DNA of 64,000 nt from Trissonchulus latispiculum (Eukaryota > Nematoda > Enoplea > Enoplida > Ironidae). Both the position numbers and the translations under genes were made by a program. The stretch is taken from the NCBI GenBank assembly GCA_030248195.1, contig JASAND010000808.1:20996-84995 (forward strand), read 5' to 3'. Shown piece after piece: positions 34,088 to 43,879 of the stretch (positions within the stretch are counted from its first letter, which is position 1; the number at the start of each line of letters is the position of its first letter). The notes beneath the pieces were generated by a model. That model was not told the origin of the DNA and made no database searches. It saw only the letters and a program-made list of their open reading frames with translations.

Positions 34088-35905
34088 ATGAACGATACAA
34101 ATTTAGATGAATCTTCATTTACTTTAATTTCGCAAATTAGCGGTTCGAACCTGTACTCTGTAAATTGCTCATTTTTTGAAACACCAGCCGAAGTAGTAAT
34201 TGATTCGGGGTCTGGTGTTAATACTGTTTCTTCTGAGTTTTTTGCAAAATTAAAGCTTGTTGCCGATCCGGAAAATTTTGCACTGATCGAAGGAGGTGCT
34301 AATAAAAAGTTGGTTTCGTTTTCTAAAGAGCAGTTAAATGTGATAGGAGCAGTTAGTTTACCTTTCACATTGGGGAGCACGACTTTCAAATCAATCTTTT
34401 ACATTGTCAGGGACGCACCCGTTGACTGTTTGTTAGGTCTAGAGTTTTTACGTTTTACCAATATAAATCTGATCGAGGAAGTTTTAAGTGTAGGAAAGGA
34501 AAGAATACCAATTTCATCCTTTGGATCTTTCCGAACCTCCGGTCCAGTGACCGTCGTGATTCCAAGCGACACAATTATACCACCAAGAACGGAAATGGTG
34601 CTTCCTGCGTTGCTGATGGGTAGTCCTGTGAGTGTTTGTGAGAAAATTTTTGAGCCCGTACCACTCTCCTCTGGACAGGACCAACACTTAGCAGCAAAGG
34701 TTCTGTTAGCCAGGGCATTGGTAGTTCCAGAAAATGGACATATTCCAGTAAAAATTGCAAACTTTTCGAATGAGAAATTTGTACTCAAATTTGGGATTCT
34801 ATTAGGTCATTTAGATCAGATAGCCGGTGACATTTTGCCGTTCAACCTTTCGCCGAATGAGGCGACCCGATACTCGTTTGGCCCAGTACTGGGATTAACT
34901 ACTGCCGAGGACAATGCAGAGAAAGTGTTAGTGCTTCCAAAAGGAGTTACGCTGGAGTCTAGTAATTTAACTGCCAACGAAAAATCTCGGCTGGCAGATT
35001 TGTTATCTGCCAATGCCTCACTGTTTTCAGTGGGAGATCACGATATAGGGAGAACCACATTGGTAAAGCACGTCATAGACGTGCAAGGCAACGCTCCTAT
35101 CTCTGAAAGGCCTTACAGAGAACCTCTGGCTAGGCAGGACGAGGTTGGAGAACATGTGCGCGATCTTAAAGAGCGTGGGGTTATTAGGGAGTCAAACTCC
35201 CCTTGGAGTAGTCCGATTGTTATAGTTCCTAAGAAAGATGGTACCGAACGGTTTTGCATCGATTTTAGAGATTTAAATTCGATTACCCGGAAGTACACCT
35301 ATCCTCTTCCAAGGGTTGATGACTTGCTAAACAGAGCCGGTGGTAGCAAATACTTTAGCCCTATGAATCTTGCAAGTGGGTACTGCCAGATCGAAATGGC
35401 GGAGGAAGATAAATGCAAAACAGCATTCGTATCTTCCCAGGGTTTGTACGAATGGAATGTTATGCCATTTGGACTGACAAACGCTCCAGCTACGTTTCAA
35501 AGATTGATGAACGTTGTTCTTAGCGGGTTGCAATGGGAGTTTTGTTTAGTATATCTGGATGGCATTATAGTGTTCTCGCAAACATTTGACGAACATTTAT
35601 GCCACTTGCAAACGGTTTTTGATAGGTTAAGACAGTCAAATTTGAAGCTGAAGGGCAAGAAATGTCATTTCGGCAGGGCCTCTGTTCCTTATTTGGGTCA
35701 TATAGTTTCGGCAGAAGGGATCAGCGTTGATCCGGGGAAAGTTGAAGCGGTTCGTAAAATACCAATTCCTTCCAGCCTTACGGAAGTGGAAAGCTTTCTA
35801 CGCATGGCGTCCTACTATAGGAAGTTCGTTCCAAATTTCGCAAATATTGCACACCCTCTCACCTTGCTGACTCGCAAAGGAAAACCTTTTGTGTGGTTTG
35901 AGTAG
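34088..35905 (+). pseudogene. Protease and reverse transcriptase of Gypsy-2
   Basis: A 605-residue open frame. An aspartic protease motif, VIDSGSGVNTVS, lies at about residue 37. The reverse transcriptase runs from about residue 330: SPWSSPIVIVPKKDG, FCIDFRDLNSIT, ASGYCQIEM, MPFGLTNAPATFQRLM and VYLDGIIVFS. The last should be YxDD, so the second catalytic Asp is Gly. The usual Asp before LASGY is Asn. Both changes predict a dead enzyme. The frame ends at a TAG (35903-35905) inside the tether before RNase H, and homologous coding sequence continues in the same frame after it. Confidence 0.93.
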
Positions 35906-36649
35906 TGTCAAGAAGCCTTTGAAAGGCTCAAGCTCAAGCTTTCCACAGCCCCGATCTTATCCATGCCGGTGCCGTCACTGCCTTTCATTGTTCACACCGA
36001 CGCAAGCAATATCGGTGTAGGATCTGTGCTATCTCAAACTATAAACGGTTCCGAAAGAGTGATAGCATATCACAGCAGACAGCTCAATGGAGCTGAGTCG
36101 AGGTATCCTACAATTGAAAAAGAATGTCTGTCAATTGTCGACGCCCTTAAAACTTTTCGCCCTTACCTTTATAGTCAATCATTTACCATTTTTACGGATC
36201 ACAATCCGCTGGTGTGGTTAAACAAAATGAAAAATACTTCCAACAAGCTTTCCGGTTGGGCGATTCTTATACAAGAATACAAATTTTCCATTAAGTACCG
36301 ACCTGGCTAAAAGAATGGAAATGCCGATGGGTTGTCCCGTTTGTTTTCCAAGACTTGCGCTTCTGTGGGAGTGAAAACTGAAACATTGCCAATATGGTCT
36401 AAGATGGCTTTCCTTTATTTTCCGAAAACGCTGTATAGCTTAGTCTTAAGATCAAATGTACTGTGCCCATCGAAGCCATCCAGTACCGCCAAAGGACACT
36501 TGACAGGGTTAATTCAGGCCGAAATTCCAAATTCAATTACCTATGAGGCAGTTCTAAATGCTCAAAAGAAAGATCCGTATTGTCGTTCCATCAAAAGCAG
36601 TCTTTTTTGTGGAACTACGCCACCGAAAGGCACGCAGCTAGGGAGATAG
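35906..36649 (+). pseudogene. RNase H and linker of Gypsy-2
   Basis: It continues the preceding frame: CQEAFERLK, HTDASNIGVGSVL, TIEKECLSIVDAL and FTDHNPLVWL supply the Asp, Glu and Asp of a Gypsy RNase H. A TAA follows KYRPG at about 36308, and the same frame resumes (NADGLSR, the typical end of the domain), running to a stop at 36649. Two stops separate it from its neighbours. Confidence 0.9.
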
Positions 36650-36707
36650 TATCAAAAATAATCTGCTATATATTACTAGTCGTCGAAAGAATAAACATCG
36701 GCTTGTA

Positions 36708-37772
36708 GTGCCTTCGGAACTCAAGCTTAAAACCCTTGATCAAGTGCACGATCAACCCGCTGCTGGCCATTTAGGCTATTTCAAAACATTGGGCCGAGCA
36801 CAGCAACTTTACTACTGGCCGGAAATGGGCCGTGACATCAAAAACTATGTCAAAAGTTGCATTAAATGCCAAAAGTTCAAGGATATGGATCCTTGCCACA
36901 AAGTGCCCCTGCAGTCAATAGCAGTGAGCAAACCTTTTGAGCTATTGTGTGTAGATGTCGTGGGTCCACTTAAGCGAACACGTCGAGGCAACCGATACCT
37001 GCTTGTATTTCTGGATCATTTTACAAAATGGCCAGAAGTTTTCGCAGTAGCTTCGGTAAGTGCAGATGTAGTCGCGCAGAAATTAGTAGATGAGATTATT
37101 TGTCGACATGGGATCCCTAAAAATTTATTGTCTGATCAAGGTACTAATTTCTGTTCAAGCTTAATTAAAGAAGTGTCAAGAATTCTTGGCATTAAGAAGA
37201 AGCGCACTACTACCTACCATCCTCAAGGTAACGGTCTAGTTGAGCGCTATAATTGCAACCTAATTAACACACTCTCAAAATACGTTTCCGATGCAGGGAA
37301 GGATTGGGATATCCACCTTCCATTTGCATTATTCGCTCACAGAACAGCTGTACATGCATCTACCGGGTATACGACATTTGAGTTATTGTACGGGCGTCAA
37401 GCTAGTATACCCCTGCAAATAGATCCGCCTACGGTTGAAAGGGCTCAAAGTAAATTTCAATACGTGCAAAATTTATACAAAAGTTTAGAACACATGCATA
37501 AATTGGCTCAGGACAATACTAAACACAGACAGCTGAAACAAAAAATGCAATACGACTCGAAAACTAAAACTAAAACATTCGCTCCAGGTGACTTGGTTTG
37601 GGTATCGCGTGTGCCTAAACCAAAGAAACTATTACCGAAGTGGTCCGGTCCCTATGTGGTAGTAAAACAAAAATCTCCTGTCCTTTACGTTGTAAAAATG
37701 CCACCCCATCGTGCCATTACCGTCCATGCGAACCGACTCAAAAGCTATCAATTTTACCTTGAGCCGTGGTAA
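36708..37772 (+). CDS. Integrase of Gypsy-2, open frame
   Basis: A 354-residue open frame with a complete set of motifs. The HHCC zinc-binding domain is H...H (VHDQPAAGH) and CIKCQ. The catalytic core has LCVDVVGPL, LLSDQGTNF and YHPQGNGLVERYN, giving Asp, Asp and Glu. A C-terminal GPY/F-type module (KWSGPYVVVKQ) is present. It inserts the cDNA into the genome in the nucleus. Originally it was part of the pol polyprotein, and the apparent ATG is just the first Met after the upstream stop. It is the best-preserved Gypsy enzyme in the window. Confidence 0.93.
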   Translation: MPSELKLKTLDQVHDQPAAGHLGYFKTLGRAQQLYYWPEMGRDIKNYVKSCIKCQKFKDMDPCHKVPLQSIAVSKPFELLCVDVVGPLKRTRRGNRYLLVFLDHFTKWPEVFAVASVSADVVAQKLVDEIICRHGIPKNLLSDQGTNFCSSLIKEVSRILGIKKKRTTTYHPQGNGLVERYNCNLINTLSKYVSDAGKDWDIHLPFALFAHRTAVHASTGYTTFELLYGRQASIPLQIDPPTVERAQSKFQYVQNLYKSLEHMHKLAQDNTKHRQLKQKMQYDSKTKTKTFAPGDLVWVSRVPKPKKLLPKWSGPYVVVKQKSPVLYVVKMPPHRAITVHANRLKSYQFYLEPW

Positions 37773-38117
37773 TAGCTGTCTGTCAGCGCGAGCTCGCATG
37801 CTCTTTGTAGCCGTTGGCAACTGAAACTGTTACCTGGTGTCACTAGCCTTTGTTGAAACTTCCTAAATTCGCCATTTGTAGATACATTTAAACGTAAAAT
37901 TCGATGAATATGTAAAGTGTAGCGCGTTGTAAGCTGCCTGATCGGCGCGGGCACCCATGCTCTCTATAGTCGCTGCTAAGGCATCTTACCACACTCTACA
38001 CGGGTTTTTCCATTGGTGTAAAACGTTTTGGTTGCAAAACTGTGGTCGAATACTCAAATGATTATTGCGAGCTCGTTTGCTCTTTAGAGTCAACAATGAT
38101 TTGTTTTAAGCTCACAG

Positions 38118-38468
38118 CAAAAACATCATTCCTTTTCTTGGAAGAGGTTCGCCATTTTCCAACATATTCTTACTCAACGGAAATGGCATTGGGGCCCTTG
38201 GCTATGCTTTCTCTTCGTTGGAGCAAGCATATACTTATTGCAAATGTTTCATTACTGGGAATCTTCGGGTAGCCAACGCCATCAAGGATACCGCCGATCC
38301 TTTTGCATGCAAACGCCTCGCGAAAGCGAGAAATCTGACACATTTTCAGCAAAACAAATGGAATCTAATGAAATTTTTTATTATGGAGGGCTCATATTCA
38401 ACAAATTTGTGTTAGATCAAGAAATGCTACATATTTATTATTTATATGGTGGTAACCTTTATTTATAG
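38118..38468 (+). pseudogene. NADAR-domain ORF of Gypsy-2, one frameshift
   Basis: The frame after a potential acceptor (TTTTAAGCTCACAG at 38104-38117) reads FLGRGSPFSNIF, GYAFSSLEQAYTYCKCF, then an Asn/Ala-Ile helix, a KRLAK segment and NKWNLMKFFIME. This is the NADAR/YbiA series (G-SPxSN, S-x-EQAY, W-x6-M). The frame closes at 38415. A +1 shift near GGAGGGCTC lets the expected IFNKFVLDQEMLH continue to 38468. It lies 345 bp after integrase, before the LTR remnant. NADAR proteins are known or proposed to process ADP-ribose conjugates, including ADP-ribosylated guanine. The role here is inferred. It is only distantly similar to the E0/E1 domain. Confidence 0.75.
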
Positions 38469-38486
38469 GTTTGCTTTAGTTTATGG

Positions 38487-38545
38487 TTAACAATTCTGCC
38501 ACAAGCCAGGCGATAATCTTCTGTATAGTCTGTCCGGAGACTCCT
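38487..38545 (+). repeat. Remnant 3' LTR of Gypsy-2
   Basis: This repeats the last 59 bp of the 5' LTR exactly. The first 140 bp of the LTR are missing, so the 3' LTR was truncated by deletion or recombination between the NADAR ORF and this point. The exact identity of what remains suggests a recent insertion. Confidence 0.8.
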
Positions 38546-38549
38546 ATAG

Positions 38550-39141
38550 ATATAGAACGTCATTTTCAAGAATAAATGTAGCCGACTCGGCGGCGATTCG
38601 GCGAGCTAGGATGTCATTCGTCGGCACGACTCCATGCTGCAGATAAGCGATCAAATCAGCAAAATCGGGGTCCGCCTTCTGCGCTTGCGAAAACGAGGTA
38701 TTGATGGTCAGGGCTACTAATCCAATTTGGTTTCGAGACAGCGCATCAACGTTAGCATGTTTCTTTCCACTGCGATGTAGTATGACAGGTTTATATACTG
38801 CCAACTTCAGTGCCCATCGGCGCAACCGTTCCGATTCATGTTCCTTTTCGAGCAACCACTTAAGCGCGCTATGGTCAGTCACGATGGTCACAGGAAAGCC
38901 ATAAACGTAGTGATGAAATTTCTTCACGGCCCAAACGACAGCGAGTGCTTCCAGCTCAGTGATAGTATAGTTACGCTCACTCTTCTGCATCACGCGACTA
39001 ATGTACGTTAGAGGTCGCTCCTGTCCGTCCTTGGCTTGGGAGAGGATAGCTCCAATTCGAATTCGCGATGCATCAGTATGAATCAAGAACGGCAATGACG
39101 TATCAGGATACTGCAGCACAGGGGCTGAGCATAGAGCTGCC
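38550..39141 (-). pseudogene. RNase H of E0
   Basis: Minus-strand frame with LKAALCSAPVLQYPD, HTDASRIRIGAIL, ITELEALAVVWAVKKF and IVTDHSALKWLLEK (Asp, Glu and Asp of a Gypsy RNase H), then ANVDALSRN and the start of the integrase linker (ENDVLY). It is cut upstream by the TTAA-flanked element and downstream by Gypsy-2. The two outer parts of the split domain join in frame when the 39142-40383 insert and one TTAA are ignored. Confidence 0.9.
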
Positions 39142-40383
39142 TTAAGGGGGGTCCATCGTGAACAATTTTTAGAGCACGGATTTCGCTCATTTTCACACAT
39201 AATCTAGCCATATATGTCGTACATTTCAAGTTTAAATTTTGAGTTGTTTCGTTCAGTTCTCTGTAAGTTATGAGCCATTCATTGTGTATCATTTGAATAT
39301 CAGCGAAAATGAGGGTGCTGCAGAAAATTGAAGCAAGTTTGCGCAAATCAACTGCATATATTTAGTTTATTTTGTTATGCACATTTAAAAACAATTAATA
39401 AAAACATTTTCGAACAGCCAGATAAGTATGATCAGAAGCTTTCTTAAATGATTTTCCGATGAAACAATGCCCCTGTTCCCCCCGATGTAATGACATATTT
39501 AAGAGCGCTTAACTTAAAATAGAAGCATTTCCGAGCCATAGTTCTATGAGAAGAATTGATCCCTGCACTAAGAGCTTTCGATTGATATATAATATGCCAT
39601 ATTTTGAAAATTTTGAAAAATCGCTGTTTTGTGAATTTTGGGGTCTGAGGTTCCCCATTGGCGCACTGAGAAGTACTGGGCACAGCTGTCGGCATAATTC
39701 ATGCAACAAATTGATTCTAAGGCATGAATAAATATGCTGAAATGCAAAAAATGCGATTTCGCAATATAGCTTGGTCGTAAAATGCCTATCTTTCGAAAAA
39801 AACAACAATTTTCGCAATTTTTCAGAAAAAACTAATTTCTGCGCCAAAAAAATCTCGACACTGGCAAAAGATTCGAAGTAACATTTGGTATCGTTCGAAA
39901 GCTTTATACATATACTGTGTCAGTGTGGAATTAGAATTTTTAGTTATGATTTCTATTTTTCATATGCAGTCAAACTTAGTGACCCCCATTTTTGGTCACC
40001 AAAAACGACAGGTTTTTGCGATTTTCGGCAGTTCGCTAATTTCAAAAATTCATTAAAATTTTTGAATGCCTTATTAAAAATTCTAATTCCACAATGACAC
40101 AGTATCTGTTTAGAGGTTTAAATCGATACCAAATGTTACCCGGTATCTTACACCGGTTTAGAGATTTTTTTGGCGCAGAATTATAATCGACACTTTTTCG
40201 ATTTCCTATGTTTAACACATGCATACCTCTACTTTGAGGTGAATTTTCTCAACAACCGTAAGAGATCCAACTTCAATTTTATAAACTCGTTAAAATATCC
40301 CACTTGGACAATTAAATATGTGAAAATGAGAAAAATCTGAGATGGTCGAAAAAATGACTCTAAAGTGGACCCTCCCCCCTTAA
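39142..40383. mobile_element. TTAA-flanked foldback element in the E0 RNase H
   Basis: TTAA at 39142-39145 and 40380-40383 flanks ends reading GGGGGGTCCA and, inward from the right, GGGGGGAGGGTCCA. The right end (CTTTGAGGTGAA, ACCGTAAGA, AAACTCGTT) matches the right arm of the 21159-21833 element. TTAA targets are typical of piggyBac transposases. No transposase is encoded. Confidence 0.8.
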
Positions 40384-41030
40384 GTTTGTCGAAAGCATCC
40401 TGACAGGTGGAAGTTCATGAGAATACCGCTTTTTTCCCAGTTAGTTGATGAAGCGGTGCTGCAATCGTTGCAAACCCGAGAATGAACCGTCGATAGTAAC
40501 TGGCGAGGCCCAAAAACTCGCGAACATTGGTTGGAGTCTTTGGTACGGGAAACGAAGAGATTGCCTGTAACTTCTCCGGATCCGCTTCAATTCCGGCTGC
40601 GGACACCACATTTCCCAGGAATTTTACTTTGTTTTTAGCGAACGTACACTTCCGAGGCTTTACCTTCAAGTTCGCGTCTTGCAAACACTGGAACACTTGT
40701 TGGAGAGCTGTTAAGTGGTGGTTGTTAACGTTGTCGAGAACACAATGACATCGCCGATATAGACAAGACAGCTTTGCCAGGTTAGTTGAGCAAGTACCAT
40801 GTCCATGAGCCGTTGGAATCTGGAAGGAGCGTTGGTGAGACCCATCGGCATGACGTTATATTCAAACAGGCCAATGTGAGTTGTGAAGGCTGTTTTCTCT
40901 CTGGCATCCTCCGTAAGCGGGACCTAATAGAATCACATTTCCAGAACAGAACACCATCGGAAGGGAACGCGCTGACCAACAGTCTGATGGGACGTCGCCA
41001 AATTCGTTGACAGAACGACAAACGATTCAT
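40384..41030 (-). pseudogene. Reverse transcriptase of E0
   Basis: In shifting minus-strand frames: MPMGLTNAPSRFQRLMD, CLVYIGDVIVFS (should be YxDD, so one catalytic Asp is Gly), then the thumb and connection KVKPRKCTFAKNKVKFLG and VREFLGLASYYRRFI, followed by PLHQLTGK. The fingers and the first catalytic Asp are lost at the junction near 41.03 kb. Typical Gypsy order, inactive. Confidence 0.9.
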
Positions 41031-41130
41031 TAGTGCGTATAAGCAAACCGCTAGTAGTCACCCGAAGATCCGTTTCATTCGCAGAGCTCGTAGCTGAACA
41101 TTGGAGCAATGGTCTTACGCCATAATCTAA

Positions 41131-41460
41131 TGTTCTAATGAGCGTACCAGGCAGTGGGTCAGAACAGTCTCACAGTAATTTCAAGCGCAGCAACTGCCCA
41201 GAGTCAGCGAATACCAACACTGAAAGCAGTGAAGAGGTTCTGATCAAGAAGTCTTTGCACCAGGTCACACGGAATCTGGAGAGGCTACACTATTTATACC
41301 GCTCGATTCCACACTGTCGGTGTTTACCCAGAATGAGATAACTATTAGTGGAATTTGGTTTCCATACCCGATTTGGGCCATTCTCTACTTTGGTCTGCTC
41401 AGTATGGTCGTTATCAATCCTGATGGCAAAACACAAGCAGCCTGGATTCGAGCTCCTGAG
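41131..41460 (+). repeat. Inverted duplicate of part of the E2 ORF X
   Basis: It is the near-identical reverse complement of 42350-42678 (about 94 percent by eye), covering the region from the Ser/Glu-rich linker to the membrane-type segment. With 42350-42678 it brackets the SGNH-like ORF, so that ORF lies between inverted repeats. Probably a local rearrangement of two E2 copies. Confidence 0.85.
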
Positions 41461-41482
41461 CATGACGGTGAGGTAGGCGGGA

Positions 41483-42268
41483 TCAAGGGTAGGCGACTTG
41501 AAGTTGTGGCACACTTTGGAGCAGGATACGCATGAAGCGCAAAGTGTCTTTAGGGGACAGAACAATCCCATTGTGGTTGTTCAGATACTGAGGGTAGGAA
41601 TCTAAAGGCGTCATGGAGATCCGAGATACAGTTGGAAAATGGTGGAGCACGTGGCGGAGTACATCGCGAGCGTCCGACACCACGTGACTCAAGGAATCCA
41701 ATCGAGGTGCCGCCTCACAAATATATACCGGAACTTGAAACCTGGTGGTGACTATTTCCAGGACCTTATTATAACGATTCTGCAATTCGCGGCGGTTCTG
41801 ACAGTTAGTCAGGTCATCGACGCCCAGGAGTAGCAGAATCAGGAATGATTGAGTTGGGAAGTTGGGAAGCTGGAAGTTGGGATTGATCAATCGTGACAGG
41901 ATGGCAGCCGCAGACCTTCCTGGTAAGATGTGGTCTAGCTCCAGACGTGGCACCTTCTTTACGTGGGCTCGTTTATTCAGAAATCGGATAAGTCCTGCTA
42001 GTCCAGTGTCGCAGACAATAAGAATGTTTTCTGCACTATGTCCCTTACATGGTAGACTGGCCAATGCCCGATTAGTTTCTGATGGTAAGTTTCCGGTAGC
42101 GCAATACTCACTGTATGCGCGCTCGATTAGTCGCAACTCATCGGTTAGGTGACACTCTGGGTGTGGTTCATGGTGAACCTCGGTAAAACTCGTGTCAAGG
42201 TACTGCTTAGTAGACGTGGGGTAGCGCTCAATCAATTCACGCAGTACTAATTTAATCGCGGGAAGCAT
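41483..42268 (-). CDS. SGNH-hydrolase-like ORF in LTR element E2
   Basis: A 261-residue open frame. Features of the SGNH/GDSL esterase fold in order: ENILIVCDTGLAGL (block I, where Gly-Asp-Ser is expected, here Cys-Asp-Thr), LILLLLGVDDLTN (block III, usually GxND), VPVYICEAAPRLDS, and a last block HNGIVLSPKDTLRFM (normally DxxHLSxxG). The catalytic Ser and His are thus not in their usual form, and activity is doubtful. The ATG is 24 nt after the stop of ORF X, and an upstream reading without stop (SLTIADYAQE) suggests both were one protein separated by a frameshift. It lies after integrase, in the env position. Fold assignment is by pattern. Confidence 0.6.
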   Translation of the reverse strand: MLPAIKLVLRELIERYPTSTKQYLDTSFTEVHHEPHPECHLTDELRLIERAYSEYCATGNLPSETNRALASLPCKGHSAENILIVCDTGLAGLIRFLNKRAHVKKVPRLELDHILPGRSAAAILSRLINPNFQLPNFPTQSFLILLLLGVDDLTNCQNRRELQNRYNKVLEIVTTRFQVPVYICEAAPRLDSLSHVVSDARDVLRHVLHHFPTVSRISMTPLDSYPQYLNNHNGIVLSPKDTLRFMRILLQSVPQLQVAYP

Positions 42269-42291
42269 TTCCTGCGCATAGTCAGCAATCG

Positions 42292-43688
42292 TTAGGGAGT
42301 GACGGTTTTTTCAGCTAGGTACTTGGTCGCCGCTTCGGTCAGGTTGCCCGCATATGTGCGCATAAGAATCCAGGCTGCTTGTGTTTTGCCACCAGGATTG
42401 GTAACGACCATACTGAGCAGACCAAAGTAGAGAATGGCCCAAATCGGGTATGGAAACCAAATTCCACTAATGGTTACCTCATTCTTCGTAAACACCGACA
42501 GTGTGGAATCGAGCGGTATAAATAGTGTAGCCTCTACAGATTCCGTGTGACCTGGTGCAAAGACTTCTTGATCAGAAACCCCTTCACCGCTTTCTGTGTT
42601 GGTATTCGCTGACTCTGGGCAGTTGCTGAGCTTGAAGTTACTGTGAGACTGTTCTGACCCACTGTCTGGTACGCTCTTTAGATCGTACGTACTAGCTTCA
42701 GAAGACGGCGAGGCTGCAGAGGGAATTCCTGACCATGGCTCCTCATTCGGGGAAGATCGAACAGAGGGCTCTTGTGATGCTGGATTCTGTTCCATTTCCT
42801 GGATTTCCTCGGTTTCGCTGATACTTGTCTGGTTATTTGGTCGCACTGTTAATGGAATAGCTGTATTCGATTGCTGCGGTTCGGTGACGTAGTCCTGGAC
42901 ATAACACAGATCGAAAATGGGTGTCAGGTCAATCTCCGGAAAGTGGACATGGTATGTGGAGATCCCCAACGGACCACTTCTACGGTGGGTGAACTGAACC
43001 TGGGTAGCCACATCTTTAAAAGCTGTAGAAAGGTAGGCGTGAACTCCGGATGCCACAATCCAGCTTCCAAAGGCCCAGGGATTGCAGGCAGCGCACACCT
43101 GATGGCTAACGGATTCGTAGCCAGGATCGGGTATTCCGGTGTGTTCATTCTCAGCAGGTGCTTCGTGGTCGTAAGCACAAGATCCCCAGTTTCTATATCC
43201 AGAATACTCCATGTCAACTCATACTGAGCTATGATGTAGCCACGGAAAAAGGGATAGCCTGTTTCCTTCCGCGCTAAATGGACGCATGTTCTGTTTCTCT
43301 TCGGGTTGCAGACGGTTAACTTCGAGGAACTGATCGCTGTTAATGGTGGTCTTGATGTTCTGGAAAGTGATTTGGTCACGATCTAGTTGAACATAAAAGT
43401 GATGAGGATCCTGGGAGGAACTGACATGGCCCTTGAGTAGGCTATCAGTAATGATGTGGGAATCCGGCAGGCACTGAGGAGCCTCAGGCTCATCTTGAGG
43501 TCGACTGGCAAGGACGGTCGAAGTTCGGTAGACTAATGAATGGTATTGAGCTGATCCAGTTGTGAAATCAGGCTGGACTTCATGCTGTCATTTAATGGTA
43601 GGCTGAGGATTTGTTGGAACATCCTATTGTAGTTTGCTTCGTATTCCAACGACAGGTTATAAAGCGTTTTCAGCATCCAACTCGCCAT
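42292..43688 (-). pseudogene. ORF X: membrane-type accessory protein of E2
   Basis: It begins MASWMLKTLYNLSLEYEANY at 43688, is interrupted by a TAG near 43532, continues (LDRDQITFQNIKTTINSDQF and following) and shifts frame near 43.2 kb. The last part (42292-43212) is open. It has a Cys-containing region, a long Ser/Glu/Pro-rich linker and a hydrophobic segment IWFPYPIWAILYFGLLSMVV of about 20 residues, followed by a short helical tail. I do not recognise the family. Position after integrase and a membrane segment fit a surface or assembly protein. Confidence 0.55.
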
Positions 43689-43879
43689 GCTGATTTGCCT
43701 AGAACAGCAAAACAGTTAAGCAAACGTTGATTACGACCTTATGCTGTACTAGGATGGGTAGTGCAAGTAGTATCCACTGTTTGTCTATTAACGGTACGGT
43801 ATGTTTCATGGTACTCTGACGGTGTCTATCTACTAAAGTACGGTTCACTAGTGTGTTTATTTATTTATTGGCAGGACTG

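Larger units (their letters stand above)
32515..38545 (+). mobile_element. Gypsy-2: Gypsy LTR retrotransposon with NADAR, inserted in E0
   Basis: Order: 5' LTR, primer-binding-like site (TGGCGCTGCGAC at 32719), gag with a zinc knuckle, protease, reverse transcriptase, RNase H, integrase, NADAR, remnant 3' LTR. It is flanked by ATAG (32511-32514 and 38546-38549), a 4-bp target duplication, and E0 coding sequence lies on both sides. The 3' LTR keeps only its last 59 bp or so. The element is inactivated by stop codons, a gag frameshift and loss of a catalytic Asp in the reverse transcriptase. Confidence 0.85.
29955..41125 (-). mobile_element. E0: decayed Gypsy-type LTR element with NADAR, interrupted twice
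   Basis: Read on the minus strand the order is reverse transcriptase (41030-40384), RNase H (39141-38550), integrase (32510-31286), a spacer, NADAR (30870-30437) and a 3' region with a GC-rich palindrome (about 30245-30300) and repeated CCCCCGT motifs. The coding parts are split by a TTAA-flanked element (39142-40383) and by Gypsy-2 (32515-38545). Gag and protease were not found, and the 5' side joins element E2 debris near 41.1 kb. The 3' 1.25 kb matches 57991-59245 (E1) closely. No matching LTR pair was found by eye. Confidence 0.8.

Noticed and set aside
41320..41535. Plus-strand open frame with a hydrophobic segment
   Set aside because: It is the inverted duplicate of the end of ORF X, not an independent gene.
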